Position numbers and translations under genes: made by a program. Shown piece by piece: positions 1-10,270 of a DNA stretch of 64,000 bases (the stretch's first letter is position 1; each line of letters starts with the position of its first letter). The DNA is from Pyropia yezoensis (Eukaryota; Rhodophyta; Bangiophyceae; Bangiales; Bangiaceae). The DNA lies in NCBI GenBank assembly GCA_009829735.1, contig CM020619.1, positions 502,590 to 566,589 of the forward strand, read 5' to 3'. The notes under the pieces are model-generated. The model was not told the origin of the DNA, did no database searches, and was given only the letters and a program-made list of their open reading frames with translations.

Positions 1-2
1 CG

Positions 3-347
3 GACTCCACGTCCATGTTGCATGGTCCGCAAGAACCGGTTGTACCCTTGGACCATGAGGACTCTGGCACCCCTTTTGTTTGGGAACGTTTCTTGGGGCA
101 CGACAGGGACCAGGAAGGGAACCTTTGGCTCTTGGTACGCTGGTGGGGTTACGCCCAGTCCGAGGATACCTGGGAACCTTACCACAAGTTCGACAGGGCC
201 AAGGTTATCCAGTGCTGTGAACGCGTTGGGACCGAACCTCCACTGCGGGAGGAGGAGGCCATCGTACTACTGGAACCGCTCAAGGCTATCTATGCTGTGT
301 GGCCCTGGAGCCTTGAACCGGGTGCAGACATGTGGCCCCGTTGCTAA
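3..347 (+). CDS. Family C pol C-terminus with chromodomain (5' truncated by window edge)
   Basis: The frame is open from the window edge and ends at TAA 345-347. It encodes about 114 residues containing a chromodomain core: FVWERFLGH, then LWLLVRWWGY and EDTWEP. The aromatic residues expected of a methyl-lysine cage are present: F in the first strand, W and Y of WWGY, and W of TWE. In chromoviruses this module follows the integrase and is thought to steer integration toward methylated histone H3. RT, RNase H and the integrase catalytic core lie outside the window. The chromodomain differs clearly from those of families A and B, so this is a third lineage. The call is solid as a chromodomain and likely as the end of pol. 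Confidence 0.75.
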   Translation, partial: DSTSMLHGPQEPVVPLDHEDSGTPFVWERFLGHDRDQEGNLWLLVRWWGYAQSEDTWEPYHKFDRAKVIQCCERVGTEPPLREEEAIVLLEPLKAIYAVWPWSLEPGADMWPRC

Positions 348-2617
348 CCCTGGGCCACGCACCCTTGACCTGGTCAGCCAGTTCCCCGAGGCCACGTACT
401 GGTTGAAACACCCGAGTGAGTGGGCAGGTTCGTGGTTCGACTCGGGACACCAAGGGCAACATTCGGTTCCTGCAAAGATTTTTTGATGGGGGGCTACTTT
501 ATTGTCACCGTCGTGGCGACCATCGTGTTCCCCGGCATCGAAATCGGCTAAGTCGCATCTTCTTCCCCGGGCGCGGGAGCGGATTAGAGGCGTTGCAAGA
601 ATGTGGGATCAACGATTTATTACTATTTGGCGTTGCAACGCGGAGGTTGCTTACACCAAATCCCACTCATGTCTCTCCCCCCCACGACCCCCTGCGACCT
701 TGGACACCCACCTCCATGGTGCGGGGCACGCTGGCAACCCTCTGTGTCCTTGACGTGGATCCGTGGGAACCTTGACGGGACCCTCTTGACTGTCCTTGAC
801 CCTTCCACGTTGGTGCCCTTGGTGCCTTGCCTCGCGGCGGGTGCCTCGTCCCACGCGGTGGTGTCCTTGGTCCTGGTCTCCCTTCTTTTCTGGGGTCCCT
901 CGTACCTTGTCCTGTTGAACTGGTTGACTTCTTGGTTCCACGTTCCGTCGTTACCCGGCTTGTTGAACGCTTCCTTGACGGTCCCCTACGTCCCGTGAAC
1001 CTGTTGGTACTTGGACATGATGCCGCCTGGTACGGGATGCCTGGACGGTTGCACGTCGGTACCAGCACTTGGTTACGGGAGCCCATCGGTGCCACGTCCG
1101 CCGTCCGTCTTGTTCCCGTCGGTCCCCTCGGAGCCCATATGGTTGCCGGGCCCCACACGACCTGGGTACCCGTCCGGAGCGTGACGACCGCGTACGACTG
1201 GCCCGCCCCGGTTTCCTCTTGGTTCGCAGGTAGTACGCCTGACCCCGTAGCGGGACCACCTTGGGTAACACGTACGCCTTGACCACTTGGTACGCCTGAC
1301 CCAGAAGTGGGGCCACCTTATAGAGCTCGGTCACCTCGAAGGATGGGGGCCCCAGGGCCCGCGCCAGCAGGCGAACCCGCCGCGGCGCTGCCGGTATCCA
1401 TGGGGGCCCGGGTGGAGGGGAACGTGGTGGTACGTGTGGTGGGGTACGTGGGCACGGAGACGGAGAAGGGGAACGAGGAAACGGGGGAGAACGAGGTGAC
1501 CACGGGAAGCGCCGCGGGGACGATGGTCCAATGGGACCCGGGTGCTGGAGACGAGGGAACCCGTGAGGGTGCTCTTATCCACTGGTCCCCTGCGTTCCGA
1601 ATGGTACCAGGGCTGCGCCCACGTTCCGCTGGCCCCCGCCTGTGCCCCTACACCGCGTCACCCCCCCCTGGCGTGCAGCGCCACATGGGGAGGGCGACGG
1701 GGAGGAGGAATGCAGGTGGGCGGCCGGCGCGGGCTGCGCCACACCCCCTTTGGTTCCCCTGCGCGTGGCCGGCACCTCCCCTGTACCCGCCCCTGGCCAG
1801 TCTGAACGGGTTCCCCTGGCACGAGACACTTGTCGGGGGGCCCCTGTTGACAGACTCTGGCCCCACAACCCGTTCGTTGTGGCCCTGTTGTAACCCTGTC
1901 AGACGTTCCCCAGTCCCTTACATCGGTTTCCTTGTTGGCCGGCGGGACGCTCGGCCCTAGTAAGGGGGCCATGTGGCGTTCTGAGCCCCTGGGACCGTTG
2001 GAACCCGGGAGACTGACTTGGGACCCGGCTGGCAGCGTTACGTGGAACCACGCGCTGGCCGAGGATCCCTGCATCGGTGGCCCGGGGCAGTGGCGACACG
2101 CCCGGTGCCCTGATTGGTCACCCGGAGCGGTGGACTTGCCGGGTTGGGGCATACTGACCTTCGGGTTATTTGTTTGATTTTTCGCATTTGTTTTCCTTGC
2201 GTGATTTCGTGTCTTTCCCCTTTTTCCCACTGGGTTTTTTTCGGGGATTGACATTTGTGTGTGGGGGGATTTCGCTTGCTTTTTGTGTGTTAGCCCGGTG
2301 AGCGGCCGGTGCCTTGCTGGCACTTGGCCCGCTGGGGGCGCCCTCTGGGGGCCTCGCTCAGGGCCCCTGGAGGGGCCAGGGGGGGAGGTTCTTGAGGGGT
2401 GCTCCGGGGTTCTCCCCGGGGCCATCTTGTATAATCAACAGTACTTTGGGTTCCTTCTCCCTCGGGCTTTTGTCCTGTTTACCTTTGCCTCGTATCGTGG
2501 CGGGCGAGTGGATCAGCAAGGGCTCTTACCTGTTCCTTCCTGGGCTTCGGACTGTGGTCTCTGTGTGTGTGGTTGTGGTTTCTGGGTCCGGGAATCTGGG
2601 TCCCATTACGCTACATT
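348..2617. other. 3' non-coding region and presumed LTR of family C
   Basis: No convincing gene is seen. At 780-1000 there is degenerate CCTTGAC/TTGGTGCC-rich sequence. At about 1229-1319 a segment with the core TACGCCTGACCC occurs twice, about 58 bp apart. Around 2160-2290 the sequence becomes T-rich, and a TATAAT-like box at about 2430 would suit an LTR promoter. Open frames on both strands here are Pro/Gly/Arg-rich and look like by-products of GC content. An antisense gene like those of families A and B could not be recognised. Confidence 0.4.
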
Positions 2618-3175
2618 CCGGTCGCCGACGATCGGGGAAGACACTTCTTGACCGACCGACGCCCGCGGCACCGCGGGTAGCACTCCAACCGTCGGCGTCA
2701 CCTCCACGACAGATGAACCGCACCGAGGGGCCACGGGAGGGTTGGGCTCTTCCACCACCTCCGTTGCCAGGGCACCAGCCGGGCGGGCACCCGCACCATC
2801 TTGATCCGCTGTACTCGGCGGTGGGCCGCCGCCGACAACAGGCACAACACCACCACCACCGGCAGCACCATCTTGAGGAAGTGCCGCGCCGGTACCAGCA
2901 CCCGGACCCATCCGGGGGGCAGAAGAAGGAGGAAGCGGTACCGCGACACGCGGTAGACCGCACGCCGACGGCGCCGTCGTGCCGATGTACAAAGAGATCA
3001 GTCCCCCCGACGGGGTAAGCGCCGGCAAGCGGGACGAGGTCACGCTCCCCCGGTCTTCTTCCGACGAACTCGCCAAGAAGCGTTCGGCCGGAGTAGGCGC
3101 AATAGCGGCGTCTTCATCGATCTCCTCCTCAACCAGGAGGTCGATCATGTCCCGAGGCACCTCAGCGTCAGCCAT
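2618..3175 (-). pseudogene. Truncated antisense gene of E-1 (N-terminal third)
   Basis: Reads from ATG 3175 on the minus strand, opposite to the element's own direction. About 186 codons remain. The N-terminus follows the pattern of its relatives: an acidic stretch (MIDLLVEEEIDED), a serine/acid cluster (LASSSEED), then GG-IS-GTTAPS, and a Gly/Pro-rich repetitive segment with QDGAG. It stops at the family C junction, where similarity to E0/E1/E2 ends at about residue 182. The upstream frame is not conserved among relatives, which supports starting at this ATG. Function unknown; see the E1 copy. Confidence 0.65.
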
Positions 3176-3429
3176 GGTGTATATTGAGGCAGCAGGGGTT
3201 CCCCTCGCAATCCGGCCGCCGCTGGCGCGACACCAGCACCGGGGGCACGCCGGGACGAGCCGGGGAAGCGCAGGCAATCGCGCGTATGTATACCCCGACC
3301 CAGTATCGGGTGGCAACCGGTGGCGACGCGCGCTTGCTCTACACACCGCCACCAGCGCGCCCCACCCAGGCACCTGGGTCCATAACTCATCCTTTTACGG
3401 GGTAAATCCGGGGGGTGACCCCAGCAACC
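3176..3429. other. Leader between antisense gene and E0 insertion point (E-1)
   Basis: Non-coding 3' region of E-1 upstream of its antisense ATG. It resembles 22015-22270 of E1 and includes the CACCCAGGCACCTGGG-type palindrome at about 3364. The last five bases, CAACC, are the E0 target site duplication. Confidence 0.5.
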
Positions 3430-3792
3430 TGTAGCACAATAGGGATCCGTCGCACGTCCACTCTCAGGGAACACTCACCAAGGGGGATCGGCACCAACGT
3501 CACCGGGAGGCCAAGGTTGCTGTCCTTGGAGCGCAAGCCACGGGACCAAGATGGGAGCCCAAATGGGAGGGGTTTGTTGTTCTACCATGGCCGGCGATGG
3601 ATTCGCCGCCGGCCCCCACGTTATAAACCCTCGGAGACACTACTAACTACCCTCCACCCCAAGATGCAAGTCCCTCTGGTCATACGTAACTTATAGATAC
3701 CGTGACCAGTACGAACTATCAAATTGAAAGTTAAGGGTTAGAAGTAGCCCCCCTAATATTAGGGTTACAATACGGCCAACCATATTGCTACA
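3430..3792 (-). repeat. 3' LTR of E0 (family A LTR)
   Basis: 363 bp, with TGTAGCA/TGCTACA terminal inverted repeats. Preceded by the CAACC target duplication and followed by the complement of the polypurine tract. It carries the TTATAAA box common to all family A LTRs and the CCAAGG/CCTTGG stem. Confidence 0.92.
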
Positions 3793-3804
3793 TATCCCCC
3801 CCTT
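3793..3804 (-). other. Polypurine tract of E0
   Basis: On the minus strand this reads AAGGGGGGGATA immediately before the LTR TGTAGCA. The same 12 bases precede the 3' LTR in E1, E2 and E-1. This is the expected plus-strand DNA priming site. Confidence 0.85.
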
Positions 3805-4383
3805 AGATTCGGCCCGTCCTTGGGTCGAGTTGCATTCGGGTTTCCGAATGTAAGTGGGTCGCGTGACCGTTTACCAGTCGGGTGGGGCTTTGCGCCCCGT
3901 CGCGACAGACACCCCTTTTCGAGGTTGTCTGAGGGGGGTGCCCCCCTTTGTGTGGTACACACACGATCCGTTTTCCGGACCGTTAAATTCCCGATGCGGG
4001 TTCCGTTCACGACCCCCCTTTCCGAGGGGTGGTGCAAGCGGATCCGCCACCAGGTGTCTGGTGGTAGGGGAGCCCCTCTCGTGTTACCGAGTCAATGGGG
4101 GCGGCCGCTCCCGCTTTTCGCGGGGGCGGTTTCGGGGTGAACCCCTCTTGGTTGCCCCGTACGGAGGTGTGGCCCCGGCCCGCCCAGGTGCCTGGGTGGA
4201 GCCCGTTCGTAGCCTCGTGGGGCGCGGGTCGACCCGCGCGCCTGCGGTGCTTCTCGTGGCCGTTTGTGGTCATAAGCGCGGGCGCCCGCGCTTCCCTGGC
4301 TCGTCCCCGCGAGCGTTCCTCGTACCGGGTCGAGCCGGCCTCGGCTTTTGTGCAAGGGGCGCCCCTGCCACCCCGGCTGCACC
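3805..4383. other. Hairpin-rich leader between 3' LTR and antisense gene of E0
   Basis: Non-coding. Contains short inverted repeats conserved in position with E1, E2 and E-1, for example CCACCAG-GTGT-CTGGTGG at about 4048. It should hold the promoter and 5' leader of the antisense gene, which is read on the plus strand from 4384. No clear TATA box was found. Confidence 0.55.
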
Positions 4384-4881
4384 ATGTCGGACCCCCAGGT
4401 ACCCGGGGGCGAGGACAACCTCCTGCCTGAAGAGGGGGAAGAGGTGATGGTGGACGACGTTCCCGTCTCCGCCACCGCCGCCGAGTGCTTCCTAGCGAGC
4501 TCTTCGGAGGACGAGGACGACCGGGTGACCGTTCGTGTGGCCCCGGACGGCGCGCCGGGCGGGTTGTCGTCTGTGTGTAGCGGCACGACGGCTCCGTCGG
4601 GTGGCGGACAACCGCGTGCAGCGGTGGCTTCTACCGCTTCACCTCCGGCGGCCCGGATGGCTTCTGTCGCCGGTACCGGCGTGGCTCTACCTCAAGACGG
4701 TGTCGCCGGCGTGGCGGATGGTGGTGTTGGCACCCCGTCCAGTCCGGCGGGTCAAGACGGCGCGGGTGCCCGCCCGGTTGGTGTGTCCGCTGCGGCGGGT
4801 AGCGGGTCTACCCGTGTTGCCCCCGTGGTACCCACGTCGGGTCCGGGTGGCGGCGATGCTCTGCCCGCGGTGCCGCGGGCG
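4384..4881 (+). pseudogene. Antisense gene of E0, N-terminal part, broken by E1 insertion
   Basis: Starts at ATG 4384 and reads 166 codons before E1's 5' LTR interrupts it after the CGGGCG target. It shows the family's N-terminal pattern: acidic segment, LASSSEDEDD cluster, GGLSSVCSGTTAPS, then Gly/Ala/Pro-rich repeats with QDGAGARP. The remainder resumes in the same frame at 22970 after the duplicated GGGCG, so the gene was open before E1 inserted. It runs opposite to E0's gag-pol. The upstream frame is not shared with E1 or E2, which supports this start. Confidence 0.8.
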
Positions 4882-5244
4882 TGTAGCAATATGGTTGTCC
4901 GTATTGTGACCCTAATATCAGGGGGGCTACTTCTAACCCTTAACTTTCAATTTGATAGTTCGTACTGGTCACGGTATCTATAAGTTACGTATGACCAGAG
5001 GGACTTGCATCTTGGGGTGGAGGGTAGTTAGTAGTGTCTCCGAGGGTTTATAACGAGGGGGCCGGTGGCGAATCCACCGCCGGCCAAGGTAGAACAACAA
5101 ACCCCTCCCATTTGGGCTCCCATCTTGGTCCCGTGGCTTGCGCTCCAAGGACAGCAACCTTGGCCTCCCGGTGACGTTGGTGCCGATCCCCCTTGGTGAG
5201 TGTTCCCTGAGAGTGGACGCGCGACGGATCCCTATTGTGCTACA
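4882..5244 (+). repeat. 5' LTR of E1
   Basis: 363 bp from TGTAGCAATATGG to TTGTGCTACA. No difference from the 3' LTR was seen by eye, implying a very recent insertion. It contains GGTGG-cgaat-CCACC and CCAAGG-acagcaa-CCTTGG stems and a TATA-like box. Confidence 0.95.
5047..5053 (+). promoter_or_regulatory. TATA-like box in the family A LTR
   Basis: TTTATAA within the LTR, about 165 bp from its 5' end, retained in every family A LTR except the oldest (TTTTTAA in E-1). It is the likely core promoter for genomic RNA. The start site is not determinable. Confidence 0.45.
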
Positions 5245-5245
5245 T

Positions 5246-5257
5246 TGGTGGAGCAGC
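5246..5257 (+). other. Primer-binding site of E1
   Basis: TGGTGGAGCAGC starts one base after the LTR, the normal place for a tRNA primer-binding site. It implies a tRNA whose 3' end is GCTGCTCCACCA. The same 12 bases are used by E0, E2 and the unrelated-LTR family B element. Confidence 0.75.
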
Positions 5258-5469
5258 AGGGGACGGGTTTCCGTCACCCCTGTGGTGACGCCGTCTTCGG
5301 CCCTGGCACACGGATAGGGATCCGGTCCTTTTCTTGTACTCGTGGTGTTGCGACCTGATCGATTGTGTTGAGATTTTACCTGTGACTGTGATCTACTGTT
5401 ACTCTCCCCAATCTACCCCCTCGCTCTCTTGTTCGTGGTGATTGATACGTCGGTTGACTGATTGTGACC

Positions 5470-7653
5470 ATGTCTACCCAAGAGACGGGGAACGTTCAAG
5501 ATGACGGATCGGCGTCGACGCCGACCCCGGAGGTGACTACGGGAACCGGGATCGGGAACCCGATCGATAACATTGAGACGCCAATGCTTTCCGGTGCCGG
5601 ATCGACGTTTGGCACGGCTCGGACGGCAGGAGGCGGGGGCCCGCCTCAACTGTCGTCGACCGACCTCACTCCGCCGCCTCCTTCACCAGGGGATTCCCTG
5701 ATGGCATCATTGGCCCGCATCGAGGCCCGGTTTTCCGGGCTCGACGCCCGTCAAGATCGGACGGAGGACGCAATGGCAGTGTTGATGTCAACACGGCACA
5801 CGACGGGACCCCGTCGTGTTCCTCCCACACCGGTACGGTTCGAACCGGCCGGACTACTTTCGGAGTCCACCAGGGTCAACCCCGGTGTTGCTACTCCTGG
5901 ACAACCCCCGGACACAATGGGGTATGGGTCCGACTCGTCGGCAGAGTTGGAACGGAGTCACACGGAGCGATACGCTCGGAGCACCCGAAGCGGACTCCGC
6001 GGACACGACCCGGCAGATACATACGCCGGGGGAGAGTCGGTTATGGGGGGAGGGGGTACCCTCTCGCAGTACCCCCACGACGAAGGAGGCCAGGCAACTC
6101 GGGTTCCCGAGGTGCCGACGCCTGAAGTACCATCTTCAGTGGTGGAAGCTATGACCGCGCAGGTAACTGCGAGCCTACTGAAGCGTATGGAGTCCGATGA
6201 GTTCGCTCATCAACTGGCTAAGCGACTGGATATCCAGGACGCTGACACGGAGATCGTCAACGAGGTCTTCCGGTCGGTTCTTACTCCGGAACGTTATCGT
6301 TTGGAGGACCGCTCTACCACCGTATCGGAATCGATGCGTAATACGTCGCATCGGGCGATCCGCTCTATGCAGACCCTTATGAAGGGAGTCCCTATGTTCG
6401 GGGGGCCGAACGGACGCCCGTTGGCAGTCATCGGCTTCTTGACTAGCTTCAAGGCAGCCGCAGACAAGGCGCTCGTTAACGAGGGGCTGGCCCTGGAGAT
6501 CCTCCCGTTCTTTGTTGATGAACGGGTGCGAGGCATTCTTCGCCAGGCATCCCCGATGCCGGGAATGAGGGTCGCGGCCACCCCCATGGATTACCGTGGG
6601 ATATTGAAGGAGCTGCTGAGCAGCTACCTCAGTGAGGACAAGTGCGAGGACCACTATCGGGCCCTTCGCACTGCCACCGCCCAGTCCTGGGAGGATGAGG
6701 AGATGTTTGGACGCCGGATCCAAGAGCTCGACTACGAGCTGGGGAAGCTCCTCGGAGAAGGGGAGCTACGAGCCATCCTGTTCGCAGGAGTACCCAACTA
6801 CGTGCGGATATCCGCACGGGGCGCCAACACGGCACGGACGAACTTCAGTCGACTGATGCATATGTGCAAGTCCCTAGGGGACGCCTACCGGGTTCTACAC
6901 CCGGAGTGTGCCTTGGCCCCGAAGCCCAAGGGTGAGGGAGGCAAGCCCAGTCTTACCCCGGTACCGAGGCAAGAGAAGGTGGAACGTAAGGCCGCACCAG
7001 TACTGGTGGCGACCGAACATACCCCTATTGGTGAGGGTGACCCTCTAGTCGACCAACAGGGCCACCTGTTGCTACCGGCGACGCCGGTGATTGATGAACA
7101 TGGTACGGTAGCGTACATCGCCCCGGCTGGAACCCAGTTCCAGGTCAACGAAGGAACGGGACGGCGCGTCCCGTATGTGCGGACTACGGGGTACTCCCCG
7201 GTGACGGGTAACCCTCACCAACCCTTGCCAACATGGGCGGTGCGCACGGAGGCACCCCCGCAGATTGCGGGCCGACCCAACCGGTTGGGGGAGTCCATGT
7301 TCCGGTTGACCCAAGGACCCAAGGCCTACCAGGGAGCAGGCACTCGGGCGCCCGAGGGAGGCAACCGTAGCTACGGGGCTACCCCGATGCGACCTCAAGG
7401 GGGGACCGGCACGTCCGGGTGTATGTTGTGTGGGGATCCCCAGCACTGGGTGTCTTCCTGCCCACTCATCCCCGAGGAGTCTCGGCGGGCAGCGGTGCAA
7501 CGCAAGGCATCCACCGGGGGGTATCCCCCCCGAGCACCCGGACCCGCACCGGGTAGGCAGCCAGCTCCAGGTGGAGTACTGGCCGTCGAGGGGGCACCTC
7601 CTCAGCCGGATGTCCCGGCGGACAGCACCCTACCAAGGGCGGGAAACGAGTAA
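5470..7653 (+). CDS. gag: Gag polyprotein, family A (E1)
   Basis: 727 codons from ATG 5470, the first ATG after the LTR; two codons upstream is an in-frame GTG. The N-terminal ~150 residues are low complexity (T/G/P/S rich) with a short helical segment (SLMASLARIEARFSGLDARQ). Residues ~240-480 form a capsid-like helical region (VNEVFRSVLTPERY, LVNEGLALEILPFFVDERVR, YELGKLLGEGELRAILFAGVPNY). A CCHC zinc knuckle, C-x2-C-x4-H-x4-C, lies at ~651-664 and is the nucleic-acid-binding nucleocapsid part. The C-terminus ends in RAGNE before TAA, and pol starts eight bases later. It forms the virus-like particle in which reverse transcription occurs. Intact here, with a frameshifted duplicate after the gap. 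Confidence 0.9.
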   Translation: MSTQETGNVQDDGSASTPTPEVTTGTGIGNPIDNIETPMLSGAGSTFGTARTAGGGGPPQLSSTDLTPPPPSPGDSLMASLARIEARFSGLDARQDRTEDAMAVLMSTRHTTGPRRVPPTPVRFEPAGLLSESTRVNPGVATPGQPPDTMGYGSDSSAELERSHTERYARSTRSGLRGHDPADTYAGGESVMGGGGTLSQYPHDEGGQATRVPEVPTPEVPSSVVEAMTAQVTASLLKRMESDEFAHQLAKRLDIQDADTEIVNEVFRSVLTPERYRLEDRSTTVSESMRNTSHRAIRSMQTLMKGVPMFGGPNGRPLAVIGFLTSFKAAADKALVNEGLALEILPFFVDERVRGILRQASPMPGMRVAATPMDYRGILKELLSSYLSEDKCEDHYRALRTATAQSWEDEEMFGRRIQELDYELGKLLGEGELRAILFAGVPNYVRISARGANTARTNFSRLMHMCKSLGDAYRVLHPECALAPKPKGEGGKPSLTPVPRQEKVERKAAPVLVATEHTPIGEGDPLVDQQGHLLLPATPVIDEHGTVAYIAPAGTQFQVNEGTGRRVPYVRTTGYSPVTGNPHQPLPTWAVRTEAPPQIAGRPNRLGESMFRLTQGPKAYQGAGTRAPEGGNRSYGATPMRPQGGTGTSGCMLCGDPQHWVSSCPLIPEESRRAAVQRKASTGGYPPRAPGPAPGRQPAPGGVLAVEGAPPQPDVPADSTLPRAGNE

Positions 7654-7661
7654 GAGGAAGG

Positions 7662-10270
7662 ATGACCGATGGGCGCTGGGGTCACCCAAGCAAGCCACCC
7701 CGGAGTACCGCGGGGAAAGCCCCACGGAGAGCGCGGTTGAGCCGACGCCGCATCAACCCCCGGGTACACCTTCCGGCCCCGACGACACGGCGTCAGGGGA
7801 TTGATGACCAACCTCCAAGGTTGGGAGGAGAGGACGGGAAGCCCCGTCACGTTGAACCAGACAAGGGCCCTGTTCAGGATGCCCGAGCTACACCGGATAT
7901 CGGTGTAGGACATGTGTTGTTTACCTTGGAGAACTTCAAGGTATCAGCCACCCTGGGGGTTGACCCCCAGTCGACACGATCGTACTACCCTGTACTGGAC
8001 ACAGGGGCTGGACCCAACCTTATCCGGAAGGATACCCTCCCGGACAAGTGGCTTCCACGAGTCAGAGTGACTCGGGGACCCACCATCAAGGACGCGAATG
8101 GTCGACTCATTCGTACGACCGCAGCGATGTCGCTGCAGGTTACCATCGGGGATCTCACCACGGAAGTTGACTTCCTGGTATGTGAGACGCTATCGGTGCC
8201 CTGCATACTGGGGTGCACCTTCATCAACGTTCACGTTGATGCAATCCGGCCAGGCCGGAGGACCGTCGAGCTTCAAGAAGCCGACGGGACGAAGCGAGGA
8301 CACACGGCTATCGTCAGGGACCTGACGCTACAAGGAAGCCACGTTAACGTGGCCGAGGTGTACGCAAGCGTCGAGCCGAAGACACTTCGGTTGGCCGAGC
8401 GAACTCGCTTTGAGCCGTTGTCAGAGACAGTCCTCCCGGTTAACTGCGACCTCGCAGGCATCTGCAGAGTCCAGTCCAACCTACGGACGTACAAGCGCCA
8501 TGGGTTGACCATGGCCAACGGTCTCATAGACCTCCCAGCAGGAGGGTCGTCCCTCCTAGTGATGGCGAACTATCGCCGTAAGGCAGTCACCCTCCCGAAG
8601 GGAACTATCCTCGGGATTGCCGATTTCTACGAAGGAGATATCCTTACCCCTGATAAGGAAGGTCAAGTGGAACCACTTGAAGTACTGGCGGTCACCGAGA
8701 CCACCGAGCGACAGCAACCCGATGACGGGAAGCCTAACCCATCGGCGGCTCCGGCGGACCTGCCGCCAAAGGACCAAGAGGCCTTGAAGGCACTGGCCGA
8801 GGCTGACCTCGACCACCTTCCCCCTTCGGTAGCCGAAGGGGTACGACGGATGCTAAGAAAGCATGACGTTATGTGGACAGGCGGGGCCTTGGGGACCATC
8901 GGGGCAACCCAACATCGTATAGACCTGGTACCAGGCGCACGACCCGCCCGCTCACAACCGCACCGAGCGGGACCTATGCAACGAGAGATCGTTGATGGAG
9001 AAGTGAAGAGGATGAGTGAAGCTAAGGTGATCCGACCTTCGATGTCGGAATGGGGTGCCCCAGTCGTTATTGTGCCGAAGAAGGATCAAACCCCTCGGTT
9101 TTGCATCGATTATCGACGCCTCAACTTGGTTACCAAGAAGGACTCATACCCTTTACCAAGGATGGATGAATGCATCGACTCCCTGGGGGAGGCTACGGTG
9201 TTTACCACCATCGACTGCAACGCCGGATACTGGCAGATCCCGGTGGCGGACGAGGATATCCCCAAGACGGCATTCGTCTGTCACAGTGGCGTGTACGAGT
9301 TCCTAAGGATGCCCTTCGGATTGTCCAACGCCCCCGCTACATTCCAGCGGGCTATCGACATCATACTGTCGGGGGTGAAGTGGCGTAACTGCCTAGTGTA
9401 CCTCGATGACGTCATCCTCTTCTCGCGTAACATGGATGACCATGTACAACATGTTGACGAGGTACTCACCCTCTTGAGGAACGCCGGGGTAACCCTGCGT
9501 CTGAAGAAGTGCGCCTTCTTCCAACAGACGGTCGAATATCTGGGCCACCAGATAACCCCTGGTAAACTAGGGGTACTCGAAGCCAATACCCGGGCACTCC
9601 GGGATGCCCGGTTCCCTAACACCCAGACGCAGCTCAAGAGCTTCCTGGGAATGTGCAATGTATACCGACGGTTCGTCAAGGACTTCGCTCGGATAGCTAA
9701 ACCGTTAACGGTTCTTACGAGCAGTACCTTACCCAAGGTACTCCAACCCCTTCGCCTAGCGAAGAGGAGGCATTCGAGTCGCTGAAGCGAGCCCTACTAG
9801 CCCCACCCGTCCTTGCGTTACCGCATAGACGGGGTACCTTCGTCATCGATGTCGATGCGTGTGATACACAAGTGGGATGCACCCTGTTACAGGGAGAGAC
9901 GTTGATCGGTACCGATAACGTTATCCCGGACCTACGTCCGGTAGGGTACTTCAGCCGGACACTCAACCCGGCTGAGCGGAACTATAGTGCCACCGAGCGT
10001 GAATGCCTCGGAGTTATATGGGCAGTGCAACTGCTCCGTCCATACCTGGAGGGCTCCAGGTTCATCGTGAGGTCCGACCACGAACCCCTACGATGGCTCC
10101 TCAACCTTGGTGACAAGGATTCCGATAGCCATGGGAGGCTAGCCCGATGGAGGCTGAAGATGGCCGAGCACGACTACCGCACGGTGTATAAGGCTGGGTC
10201 AACCCACCACCTCGGAGACGCGTTGTCTCGACTCGACACCCCGAGCGGGGATACCCGCCCGGTGGACTAG
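7662..10270 (+). CDS. pol: Pol part 1: protease, reverse transcriptase, RNase H (E1)
   Basis: Starts at ATG 7662, eight bases after the gag stop and in a different frame. The aspartic protease motif LDTGAGPNLI is at ~112-121. RT follows, with TIDCNAGYWQIPV, MPFGLSNAPATFQ and the catalytic YLDD at ~580-583. RNase H shows VIDVDACD, ATERECLGVIWAV and SDHEPLRWLL. The segment ends at TAG 10268-10270, after RNase H and before integrase; E2 has a glutamate codon there. A run of four C at 9747-9750 (five in the duplicate at 17004-17008) shifts the frame, so this copy is broken in late RT while the duplicate is open throughout. The indel is probably a consensus error. Confidence 0.9.

Larger units (their letters stand above)
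1..2617 (+). mobile_element. 3' end of a family C chromovirus LTR retrotransposon
   Basis: The window opens inside a plus-strand Ty3/gypsy element: the reading frame at 3-347 ends in a chromodomain, as chromovirus integrases do. The right edge is put at 2617 because the antisense gene of element E-1 (minus strand, 3175 downward) loses similarity to its relatives there, and the plus strand reads CGCTACA at the break, a plausible LTR end like the TGCTACA ends of family A. The matching LTR start is not identifiable, since only one copy of this LTR is in view. The element is therefore inferred to have inserted into E-1. Confidence 0.5.

Noticed and set aside
15..486. Frame at 22-486 overlapping the family C chromodomain
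   Set aside because: It overlaps the clear chromodomain frame and shows no motif of its own.
1658..2425. 255-codon minus-strand frame in the family C 3' region as a possible antisense gene
   Set aside because: Composition is Pro/Gly/Arg low complexity, it lacks the FGSV and HLP motifs of the A and B antisense proteins, and it spans a T-rich stretch that looks like LTR sequence.
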